Below are positions 27,982 through 38,621 of a stretch of 64,000 bases of DNA, piece by piece. The position numbers were made by a program, and so were the translations under genes. The DNA lies in assembly GCF_964340395.1 (NCBI RefSeq), contig NC_135562.1, forward strand, positions 17,628,985 to 17,692,984, read 5' to 3'. The notes under the pieces are model-generated. The model saw only the letters and a program-made list of their open reading frames with translations, was not told where the DNA came from and did not search any database. Numbering within the stretch: the first letter of the stretch is position 1; every line of letters begins with the position of its first letter. The stretch comes from Glandiceps talaboti. Lineage: Eukaryota > Hemichordata > Enteropneusta > Spengelidae.

Positions 27982-28178
27982 GCACTCAATCTCATTAAAG
28001 TCCGACGGCTCTTTTACATACCTTTACCTCATCATGTCTTTTACATGCGTCTTTTGTCTGCCGGGTGTTACCGCCTATCTCTCATGAGAGGCATGTAAAT
28101 ACACAATTAGGGTGAGGTAAAGGTAAATAAAAGAGCCGTACCCTGTCTACACATCGGACTTTAATCAGATTGAGCATG
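27982..28178. mobile_element. Short foldback MITE (about 200 bp)
   Basis: The left end gcactcaatctcattaaag + tccgacggctcttt pairs with the right end aaagagccgt...tcggactttaatcagattgagc, and inner 'cctttacctcatc' pairs with 'gaggtaaagg'. It is a MITE-type element without coding capacity. Confidence 0.7.
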
Positions 28179-28659
28179 CATGCACTGTACGTTTAGAGGT
28201 CCCCTGGTATCCACAGTTTTATTGACATCGATTTATGAATAATTGGAGTATCTATTTCGCCCTTTGTACAGATCTAAGGATGATTTCAAAGTGTATTTTT
28301 GCTGATTTTGTCTTATTCCCGGTTTGGTTTTTTGATGGCACAACACATCTATCTGTTTCTATAACCACCTATCGTCGTCAATAGCCTGATTACCATATTG
28401 AAGCAAGCTGGCCTACACAGGTGCAACTCGTGTGGGTTTTTACATTTGTCATTCTACCAAGCCATTGTTCTCCACAGAACTCATAATGGTCAAACTCAAG
28501 AGTAAAACTAGAAAAAAACTATTATGCAGTTGCTAGAGGTCGACAGCTCAGAATGTTTATACTTGCACAGGAACAGGTTGACTCTAAACATGAGTCACCG
28601 GATCTGTAGGCACTAGACTATTGATGGCAATGTAGACTAAATATTCTCTCTTTTCACAG

Positions 28660-28776
28660 GGTCATGCCAAAATGAAACGGACCAATGATAAATGGAGTAA
28701 GACAAGAAGAGATGGCGAAAGTGGTCAACGAGAATGCATGACAAAAGATCATACTGTATACAGAATTCTAGACTGA
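28660..28776 (+). CDS. Exon-like open frame, unknown
   Basis: After a good acceptor (ctcttttcacag) a 38-codon frame rich in Lys, Arg, Asp and Thr (GHAKMKRTNDKWSKTRRDGE...) runs to TGA. It could be the terminal exon of an unidentified gene or chance. No domain is recognised and no partner exon was found. Confidence 0.2.
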   Translation, partial: GHAKMKRTNDKWSKTRRDGESGQRECMTKDHTVYRILD

Positions 28777-28823
28777 TCTGCTATCATGTGAATTAATATA
28801 TACCTATATATATATATATATAT

Positions 28824-29870
<1,047 letters not shown>

Positions 29871-29899
29871 TGCGTAACTATCTTTTTTCTATTGCCAGC

Positions 29900-31026
29900 A
29901 CAGGTTACGACAACACTATCATTCTCAGCAATTGACTCAATATTTTCATCAGTAAAGATGATGCATCTTCATCACCATCGGTTTCAACCTCATCATCATC
30001 ATTATCATCACTTCCATAGCCATGTTTGGCGACTAGGCTCTTTACCCACTGCTTACGTTCTTCATTCTCCTACACCCTTAAGCTTGTTTTGTTTCCGACG
30101 AAGCCTCATACCTTTCGATTTCTCTGACTTTGTCCTCTCGGAACTTGCCAAACGCTCTACATTAACTTTTCTTCTGACCTACTGGATGCTTGGAAATACT
30201 GGCAGTAAAAGGCGACAGTACAGGTCCAATATCTAATGGTGTGAAATCCCCCCATTTTCGGCCATAAACCATGACATGTTTGATTGATTGAAGTAACCCA
30301 AGGTTGTAATGTAAGCGTTTGATGTTAGAGTTCTTCGCTCTGAACTTTGTCCACACCGAATGTGACGACTCGCATAACTTTGAGTGACCCTTTCCCAGAT
30401 CCGGGTGGATTATCTCTTCTGCCATCTTCCTTCTTCCCATTGGTCGCCATTTCAAAAAGCAAGGCATGAAATTCGCATGTCAGAGTATATTTTGACTGAT
30501 AGGGTTTCCCTTCACACTCTATGTCGTTCTTGCTTTCACACTTTCCACACGAACATACTTTTTGTTTGTGAACACTACATTTACCATCTTCCCAAGTGTG
30601 GATAAATCTGGCATGGTACTTCCCTAACTGAGTCATGATGTTCCTGTATGTGTTTGGATCTTTTGTGCTTGGATCTTTTGTGTGATCTGCCTCAACTATT
30701 ACACATGAGTGATTTATACGGGCTTGTCTTACGAAGTTCTCCGAGAGACATCCACAGCTTTTTCTGTATTTTTTCTGACAATGGCACTTTAGTTTTGCTA
30801 GTGTTGGGTAAGCTTTCCCATAATGAGAAATGAATGTAAAGGTCGCTGTCTTTATGTTGGAATATGCGGTCAATTGGTTGGTGTACGCCATGATGATGTG
30901 CCCACTACAGAACATCACTTTGCTTTTTCCCCCAATTGGTGAACAGGACAATTTCTCCCAGCCCCCCCAGCCCCCCCCCCCCACCGTAAGTTCTGACCCC
31001 AGGGGCCGGCATTGCCATAATAACAC
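29900..31026 (-). pseudogene. Decayed Cys-rich protein of a transposon-associated invertebrate family
   Basis: The largest piece (31026-30325) reads, from mid-frame, TLAKLKCHCQKKY, a Cys-His-rich block (KCSVHKQKVCSCGKCESK, IECEGKPYQSKYTLTCEFHA) and FEMATNGKK. A second frame (30467-30162) continues HPDLGKGHSKLCESSHSVWTKF, RAKNSNIKRLHYNLGLLQS. A third frame (about 30060-29900) gives ERKQWVKSLVAKHG and an acidic stretch. I recognise the order (Cys pairs, YTLxCEFHALL, HP-L-GHS-ESSxxV, LHYxxxxGLLQS) as a repetitive uncharacterised family common in marine invertebrate genomes, probably transposon-borne. At least two frameshifts separate the blocks, so it is broken. No start is secure. Confidence 0.5.
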
Positions 31027-31189
31027 AAATGATTACATTATGGAATGAAACCAATTCCTTAATGATAAATACGACGTCAACCTACAAGAAGATGATGATG
31101 ATGATACAATGAAAATTGCGGACCTTGTAGATAACATAACAATGGAGGTGTCACCATGCAAAGCATCTCAATGACAACTATACGTATGA

Positions 31190-31700
31190 GTATATTACCC
31201 GAACTGGCAAATACGAAAACAGTACAGTTCTACTTGCTTCCCAAAGTTCACAAAGAGCCGCCCATGGCAAATAAATTCGTCGGCAGGCCAAATATTAATG
31301 GCCGTAATAGCCCTACTTGCCATATATCACAATTCGTAGATTAGTTTTTGGAACAAATTGTGCAATCACAACTGACATACATTAAAGACTCAACAGATTT
31401 CATCCGGAAACTTCAATCGGTTGAGATCAATGAAAACGTAGTACTCATTACCATGGATGTGGTATCTATGTGGTATCTATGTGGTATCACTAATGCATTT
31501 CCAGAAATAGATGACATTGCATTCCACAAACGTGAGTGTTGCATTCTTGAAATATGCATTGATAAAATATCACTCTGGACACGTTTCAGGGATGATATAT
31601 TCATGCTATTCTGTGGCATGCAAACTGAATTTGATATTCTGAGTGAAAAAAATGAATTGCTGTCAGATTGCAATGGCGTGGCAGGGGTCACCTTCCTCTA
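31190..31700 (+). mobile_element. Penelope-like element reverse transcriptase relic
   Basis: The frame from about 31200 gives VQFYLLPKVHKEPPMANKFV, GRPNINGRNSPTCHISQFVD, then after an in-frame TAG QIVQSQLTYIKDSTDFIRKL and VVLITMDVVSMW. This is the Penelope-type signature: FYxLPKxHK, GRPI-S-NSPT--IS-FVD, YIKDT-DFL-KL, D-VSLY. A later segment WTRFRDDIFMLFCG sits where the [Y/F]xDDIF catalytic box lies, with Tyr-Ile changed. The endonuclease part is absent. It is inactive because of the stop and deletions. Confidence 0.7.
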
Positions 31701-31974
31701 GATCTGTGTAAAGTACAACAGTACTCGACTGGGTAGTCAGGCTCCTGCTTTGACAAATCCCAAGCTCGAACACCCACCTTTATTTAATCTGTTGTTAATT
31801 CAGATCAGTGTCGACATCATTCTTGGTCTACGATCATGGTTACCAAATTAACAAACAAGGGGATACCAGAGCTCCTGGGATATTTACGGAATTGGTTCCC
31901 GATATGTAAACCTGTATATAACCTAATAAGTACTATTCACCTCCCTTTGACAACACTTACTTGGTGTACTCCAG

Positions 31975-32596
31975 AAATCGACGAAAACTCCATTCACTAT
32001 TGATTGAGAGAGGAATAATCGATTGGTCCAAGGATGAAATTATGTTTGAAGCTGTCCCGACAACCCTTATTCCAGTTATACAAAGTGCGTACAAGGCCAA
32101 AGGTTTTCGTCTGCAGTTTAAGGACTACATACGTATTTACGAATGTGAAGATCTCAAGAAAGTAAAAAAGATGGCTGCCAATATATTTCCTGATGAGGTC
32201 TCTTGGGGAAAATTGAAGCCATCACAGTCACCATTGCTTCAAAGGATTTGGAAGGCTTCATCATCCACACAGCCTCCCTTATATGTGAATACATTGAAAT
32301 ATTGTGACAGCCTAGCTCTCTATGATGACAATAACAACGTTATTGCAGGAATTGTCCACAAAGAGTTTGGGGATATAGGATTTGGCTTTGTTGATGAACA
32401 GCATAGGGGAAAAGACTTGATTGGGACTATAACGGCGAAACTTTATACTGATGTTCGTCGAAAGTACGTGTTTGACATAGATACGTTGCTTGGCTTTATT
32501 GTTGATTCTAATATCAACATGGTTAAAGCCATGACGAGGGTTGGTTTTGGAGCAACTCCGCACCAAGTAGGGTGGTTAATCTTTGAAAAACTGTAA
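31975..32596 (+). CDS. GNAT-family N-acyltransferase (GLYAT-like), 3' exon or retrocopy
   Basis: One open frame of about 207 codons runs from an acceptor-like ctccag to TAA (32594-32596). The N-terminal half contains IIDWSKDEIMFEAVPTTLIP and FRLQFKDYIRIYECEDLKK; the C-terminal half has the GNAT fold signature: a beta-strand pair DNNNVIAGIVHKEFGDIGFG, VDEQHRGKDLIGTITAKL (acetyl-CoA loop, normally RGxGxG/A, here RGKDLIG) and FIVDSNINMVKAMTRVGF. The layout resembles glycine-N-acyltransferase-like proteins, which conjugate acyl-CoA with amino acids. There is no in-frame ATG near the start: the first is at 32041, and an in-frame stop lies near 31920. So upstream exons are missing or it is a fragment. 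The altered CoA loop makes activity uncertain. It is surrounded by transposon relics. Confidence 0.55.
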
Positions 32597-32780
32597 TCTG
32601 AAACAAAAAAAAGGACAAGATAATACAAACACCACGCTGACAGATCATAGATCTTGAACAGATCAACTATTGGGAAGCTTACACAAACACAAACTAATAA
32701 CATGCCGTTCACACTGTTTTTGTTTCTCCTGGACTTTATCATTTTAAAGAGGTGCGAATTCAAAAAATTGGTAAATGATC

Positions 32781-33469
32781 TCAAATATCTGCAATTATTG
32801 TACCCGCCTTGATTTGCTTACCAGTGACATTAGTGTAAAGATCTATAATTGTTGAAGTGTTTTTCGTAATTCTAGTAGGGCAGGTTATTGTTTGTTCAAA
32901 ATTAAAACATGCTAAAGTGTCTAACAAGTTAATCCCTCTAGAGTTGGATGGACTGCTTAAATCAATGTTCAAATCCCCAACAAGAAAACAACCCTTATAC
33001 TTATTTGTAAGTGGGGCAATTGCATTTTCTAGACGGGCAATAAAATCACCGTCATTTGTATTTGGAGGTCTGTACAATGCCCCTACTAAATACTCAGTTT
33101 TACCCATTTTATCCTCAACTCATATTGATCAAGTTCCGCATAAGTGATTTCAATATTCAACATATTATAATTTATTGACTCATGAAGATACATCCCAACC
33201 CCTCCCCCTCAGTTCCTGGTATTAATTTCAAATGAATAATTGGATAGATTATACCAATTTTTATCGTCTACTTGCCAAATTTCGGATAGCGCAATTACTT
33301 TGAATTGGGTTTCCACACATTCCCCATAAAATAACTTAAAACTATCATAGTTCTTTCTCAAAGACCTAATATCTATGTGGGAGATAGAAAACATATTATC
33401 ATTAACAACAAACTCATGATTGAATTGACACAAAGAGTAATTTGCACATCTAACATCATTGTATATCAC
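32781..33469 (-). mobile_element. LINE endonuclease-domain relic (CR1/Rex-like)
   Basis: On the minus strand, 33469-33209 reads SISHIDIRSLRKNYDSFKLF and FKVIALSEIWQVDD, the start of an APE-type endonuclease (N-IRSL-KN, I-LSETW). After a broken joint, 33107-32781 reads VGALYRPPNTNDGDFIARLE, CFLVGDLNIDLSS and TCPTRITKNTSTIIDLYTN, the YRPP, GDxN and TRxT-xxxxIDxI motifs. No reverse transcriptase follows. Non-functional. Confidence 0.75.
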
Positions 33470-33839
33470 GAGTATCGGACAACAAATCCATGAAAGTCTA
33501 AAGATTCGTACAAAACATATGATCTCAGATGTGAATTATACAATTTTGTCGAGATCATGCTCATTTCTTATCACTAAAACAGCTTATTGTTCACTTTTCT
33601 TCACTTGAACTTGATCATTCCGTGTCCATGCATACTTGTAGTGTGCTGATTTGCGCTTCATGTTCGTCAGTTTGACGTGCTTGTGAAGTAAGATTTTCAT
33701 TTATGTAGCTTTTACTGAGATGGTCATATCCAACATTGTTAGTGGTAATGTTCGCAAGTTTCTTTTTGTTCCAGTACATATCATCGCGTTTTTTCTGTGA
33801 GAAAATCTCACGATGATTGGTCTTGGTAGAGTAGACCCG

Positions 33840-34285
33840 GCATCCCCCCGGGGGAGGGGGGGGGGGCTACTCCCCTTATATGAGTATACATATATGTGCC
33901 GCCCTTTGGGGTGCATTTTCTAGCCCTTTTAGTCTAAAATGGGTGTGTTTTTTCGAGTTGAAGAGTCTAAAATGGGGTCCACTTTCCATTATTTTTTATT
34001 TTGCTTGGTCTAAAATGTGGTCCACTGTCCTTACCAAATCGTAATTGCCATTAATTGCCCCAAAATGTTGCCTCCTAAGGAAAATGTAGTTAGGTCTAAA
34101 CTTTCATCTTTTAGAAACCTGTAATGGTCTAAAACGTGGTCTTGATTTTTGGTGAAAATGGGTCTAAAATGGGGCCTGGGGTTTCCAGCACTGGCCACAC
34201 ACCCTTACCAGAGTTGGACACTGGTACCGCCCCCGGGCCGGCACCATTACCTGTATGCTTTTGACCTATTCTGTGTGTGACCGAA
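33840..34285 (-). repeat. 'GGTCTAAAATG' degenerate repeat
   Basis: Words of the type 'gtctaaaatggggtcc' recur about seven times between 33930 and 34175, next to a C/G homopolymer patch at 33845-33867. It is probably a decayed dispersed element. No gene. Confidence 0.5.
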
Positions 34286-35509
34286 AACACAGCATCTACG
34301 TGTGAAAAAGCACGTACTGCAATGACAACCATGTTAAAACGAGTTGACTTGAAACTATACTTCGTCTGCCTCAACAACAATCTTGTAAGTATTGCTAGAT
34401 TTTATCGTCTGGTAGTACACAAACATTTTAACTAACAGTAAGTAGTGCTACATTTATCATGTTTTTCAATGACTGTGAGCAACTACAGACATTGTCACAC
34501 TTTGGCATATGAATGAAATAAAAATGTAACAATTGTACGTCACTTTTTGTCCTTGCACACGATAAACAGTAGCAATTTTTACAACATGCTTTTTTAGACT
34601 ATCTTGACGCTGTAAATGAGATACTTTTTCAATACGTTTCGCAAAGCAAGGCATTCAGTTATGCTATAAACCATGCAAACCATGCGTGAGTTCATATAAG
34701 GTCAGTGAGTCGGCTGTTGAAAATACTGCTTGCTTCCCATTTACTACGGGTGTCTGCGTATGCAGACATATTGAAACTACTGTTTATATGGAACCTTACA
34801 GAGGGGTGCCTTTTGTTCATACAACAGCCGTGACCGCGTTACACAGCAAATATCGACCTGGATGCGGCAGTAGATGATGTCATGGTATTACATAAGCAAA
34901 TATAGTTGATTTGTAGAACTATATCCTGTGAGTATGGTATTTTTTCAGTCTAAGTTCATGACATGCTATGCCTACCTTATAAGTTACGTGCAACCATCGT
35001 GTGACAGTTCACAAACTACTAGGTGTGCCCGTGTCTAGAAGTGTCAGTACATAATAGTATTGTAACGTCACTTAAGACATGTACTATGGGACAGTAACCT
35101 CCACATACACGCCCCCTATTTTGTTTGAATGTTTTCCATGGAATGCCCTTGATCAGTGTAATCAAACTTACAAATTCCCGTCCGCTAAAACCCTTCAGGG
35201 TCGTTGTATTATTCCGTTATTTGTGTTTATACCGGAAGTGAAAGCAGTCCAAGGTAACCAACAACGAAGCAGTTGGAGTCATGTCGTCACACGTTCGACT
35301 TTTGTAAGCTTTACAGTCTACGCATGGATTGTAGCTTAGACTACTGCACACTCCAATATGAAACCAACATGAAGTATAACCAGGTGCAATCAACGAAGCT
35401 TTTCTTCCAAAAGGCTGTGGGCGGGCAATTCTTTCGATCGGTAGCGGGAGGTGAGCAAACAGGTCCAAGGAAGAATTGCAGCGGGGACCTGACTTTGATG
35501 AAGTTAGAG

Positions 35510-36945
35510 GAGGGGAAAACATGATGATGTCTGTATAAGACAACGTTCGTTGTGTAGGTCAAAATGCATTGTTGGTATAGTGGAAAGAGCAAACGTTTGC
35601 CTGATGATGAGTGGGTCCCGGGAGTAGGTACATCATTCACAATATCGAATGGGCAGTGGGCTGGCGGGCAAGTTGAAACTCAATGGGAGGGAGGGCAGAT
35701 ATCCTTCACCACCAGTGGAACAGCACATAAGAACAGCTAAATACATTCCCCACAGACTTTCTTGGGATGTGATTCTATTTTAAAAATCATTTTTGGTCTG
35801 AAACAGCATACAATTAATGAAAACCACATATCTGCTCGCTGAGTGCACCTGTATAAATGTATAATTCACTTATCAAAATAATTAACATAAATCAGAAATG
35901 TCTAAATATGAGTTAATAAATGAAATTAAACTGATTTGAATTCTGTATTCCGATTTCAGATTTGATGAATAATAACAATGAAATAATTTTAAAAAATAGA
36001 AGTGGTTAACGTGAAATTCTACGACATTCATCTGAGGTATCAACTAATTGCAGAGAAGGTTGAAACTACATCTTCAGATATATTGTTTAGTGCGTTTCAA
36101 AAGGTCATTCTTAAATAAATCAAATGAAATACTTTGACAACTTCGAATATACTAGTATTACAACTTATCGAAAGTGAAAACAAAATATTCAAATAACCCA
36201 CAAAAGTGCAAAGTCCTTGATTGCAAGTAAAGTATAAATGCAAAATATAAAGTATTTTGATATCACATTTTACAATGCACAGCAAGAGTCAAATATTACC
36301 ATGGAATTGGTTCAAGTTACGTTGATGTAAAATTAGGTTTCAAATGTAATTCATTTTAGCCAGCAACTGCTTGCAAGAAGAATGACAATAATCTCTAGAT
36401 ATAGTATTTAGTGCGTACGTATCAAAAAGATCAAGTCATTCTTAGATAACTCAAATGAATTACTTGGACAACTTCTACGAAAGTGTACAAACGAAATATT
36501 CAAATAACCCGGAAAAGTGTGAAGAATTTGTTCGCAAGTAAAGTATACAATTAATGCAAAGTAAGAATGTCTACACTAAATGTCGTTTAAATAAAGTATC
36601 TTAATGCAACACACAGTACAACTCAAAGAAAGGAAAGTTCGCAAAAAGTTCACAAACAAATGGCACAGTTGTGGCACAGTTGAATACAGTAAATTAGCTT
36701 GGGTAGATTCTTCAAACAAAATCAAACAGAAATTGAAATACCTATATTTGTACTTGTATTTGAAGAAATCCGAGGATGACAGGTCACCTTTCAGTTTTAC
36801 GTAACGGATATATGAACGACAGAAACGATACAATAGTTCGGCAACTATTTGCTGAGGTTCAATAACCGACAATGGCCCCAAAGTACAGCGGAGGGGGTAA
36901 TTGAATAATGATAACTGGGAATAGACTTAGCAAGACTCGCTGTTC
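35510..36945. other. Sequence private to unit 1, with an internal duplication
   Basis: No gene is recognised. A block of about 150 bp at 36060-36240 ('agatatattgtttagtgcg...aaatgaaatactttgacaact...caaataaccca') recurs at 36395-36545 ('agatatagtatttagtgcg...aaatgaattacttggacaact...caaataacccg'). Confidence 0.5.
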
Positions 36946-37158
36946 ATGAGTTGTTTCGGACGTCTCTCACTGTTTGCCCGAAAGAAAATGGTCGATATCA
37001 CTTTGACGAAGAGTGAGAGAGTGCCATAATCAATACAAGGAAATAAATCATTGGAAACAATTTGATTTCGGTCTAGTCGCTTCGGTTAATGTCCAGTATG
37101 TCAGGAAAGGTCACTTTTAGCACCTCTGCATCCAACTGCATCAAACGCATCAGTTATG

Positions 37159-37193
37159 GCTAGGGTTAGGGTTAAGGATAGGGTCAGGGTTAG
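37159..37193 (+). repeat. Degenerate interstitial TTAGGG-like run
   Basis: 'ctagggttagggttaaggat' followed by 'agggtcagggttagg', resembling vertebrate-type telomere repeats. The counterpart in unit 2 (51728-51775) is more degenerate. Confidence 0.6.
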
Positions 37194-37662
37194 GTACCGT
37201 AATATCAGGCCATGTCAATCAATTACTGATGACAACCATGTAGTGAATAAACTGTCAGGTGTGATGTGAGGAGAGAACACATAGTGGGTCTCACAGGAGT
37301 GAATTCGAAATGGGAACAGTTGGGTAAGATAATATTGTGGAGATGTTGATCTCGGTCCTGATAATATTGGGAGTGTGTGTCCATCCAGCGTTTTGGGAGT
37401 TAATTTTCTGGTTTTCAGCTCACCCAAAGAAATCCAAATATTGTTTTGAAATATTTTATTAGGGGAGGTCATGTTATAGGGAAAGGAAATGACATAGGGT
37501 CACCTTTGTGCACAATGGGGTTGGAGTAAGGTTATGTTTGAGGAAATAACCCGGGCCTGATTTCCCCTGACCCTCCCTCTTTAAATCACGCAAGGCTCCC
37601 TAACGAAAAAAGAAAGCCTTGAACACACTGGGTGTAATGAATTCTGGGTATGCAAGTAAGGA

Positions 37663-37840
37663 AGGTGCTTCATTATGTATGCTTACGTAACAAATAGTTT
37701 ACTGTACTGGTGCTAGGGTCTATTTTTTCTAAGGTCGCGCGACGCCTTAATACTAAGTTTCATATTCTTCAGGTAGAAACAATAGACAGACTGACCCAGG
37801 ATGGGCACAGGTGACGTAAGCATACGTAATGAGCACCTCC
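37663..37840. repeat. Inverted repeat carrying TGACGTAAGC words
   Basis: 'cattatgtatgcttacgtaac' at about 37670 faces 'gtgacgtaagcatacgtaatg' at about 37811. The right arm is conserved in unit 2 (54875) next to 'catatataatg'. It may be an old MITE that now lies in the 5' flank of the TIR-SAM-NHL genes. Confidence 0.5.
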
Positions 37841-37945
37841 GTTGTTTGCTGCCTTAATTCTCAATTCCAGTGCACAGTCGTGCATAGGGCAGAGGTGGTG
37901 AAAGTGACTTTTCCTGACATATTGGACATCGACTAAAATTGATTA
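37790..37945 (+). promoter_or_regulatory. Conserved 5' flank block of TIR-SAM-NHL gene 1 (possible promoter or 5' exon)
   Basis: About 150 bp ('gggcacaggtgacgtaagc...gttgtttgc...ctcaattccagtgcacag...gcagaggtggtgaaagtgac') matches 54865-55010 upstream of gene 2 well, although the sequence around it has diverged. It contains a CRE-like TGACGTAAG. The coding exon is preceded by an acceptor (38568), so a non-coding first exon must exist upstream and this block is the best candidate. Inference only. Confidence 0.35.
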
Positions 37946-37949
37946 TACA

Positions 37950-38119
<170 letters not shown>

Positions 38120-38175
38120 TTGCGCTCTAGCAATGCGGTATAGAGCACTGTCTTAGCAGATTGATACTCACCGAG

Positions 38176-38176
<1 letters not shown>
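38120..38176 (-). repeat. TA-associated core, copy 6 (inverted)
   Basis: ttgcgctctagcaatgcggt, atagagcactgtcttagcag, attgatactcaccgagtt, then (TA)n to 38230. It lies in the 5' flank of TIR-SAM-NHL gene 1. Confidence 0.75.
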
Positions 38177-38234
<58 letters not shown>

Positions 38235-38416
38235 TGAGTAAGGATGTTATAAGTCGTTGATCATCAGCCAACTGTAACATCCTTATTCTGTTGCATTAAG
38301 TCTATAATGCTCTGCTACTAATATTGCATTGAACACTGTTCTCTCCAGTGAGACTTTTAGTTATATATATATATATATATTACCTACAACACAGAGACAG
38401 ACTGACGGACGGATGG

Positions 38417-38418
38417 GC

Positions 38419-38459
<41 letters not shown>

Positions 38460-38464
38460 CACAC
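38417..38464 (+). repeat. (CAGA)n microsatellite
   Basis: About ten CAGA units upstream of the first coding exon; unit 2 has a shorter GGAC/CAGA version. Confidence 0.9.
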
Positions 38465-38621
38465 GAACACTCACACACACATTGAGTAACTGAGTAACCT
38501 GTTAACCCCACTGAACTTCAATGGTATTCCCTACTCGACATCCTAATGCATTCTGTTGTTTATCATAGAATTCTGCTGACAAAACCTTAAGAACTGGTTA
38601 CGTTTTTCTCTACCTGACATA

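Noticed and set aside
34310-34385. Small ATG exon (MTTMLKRVDLK...) with a gtaagt donor, also at 49916
   Set aside because: Present in both duplication units, but no downstream exon or domain could be found, so it is not called a gene.
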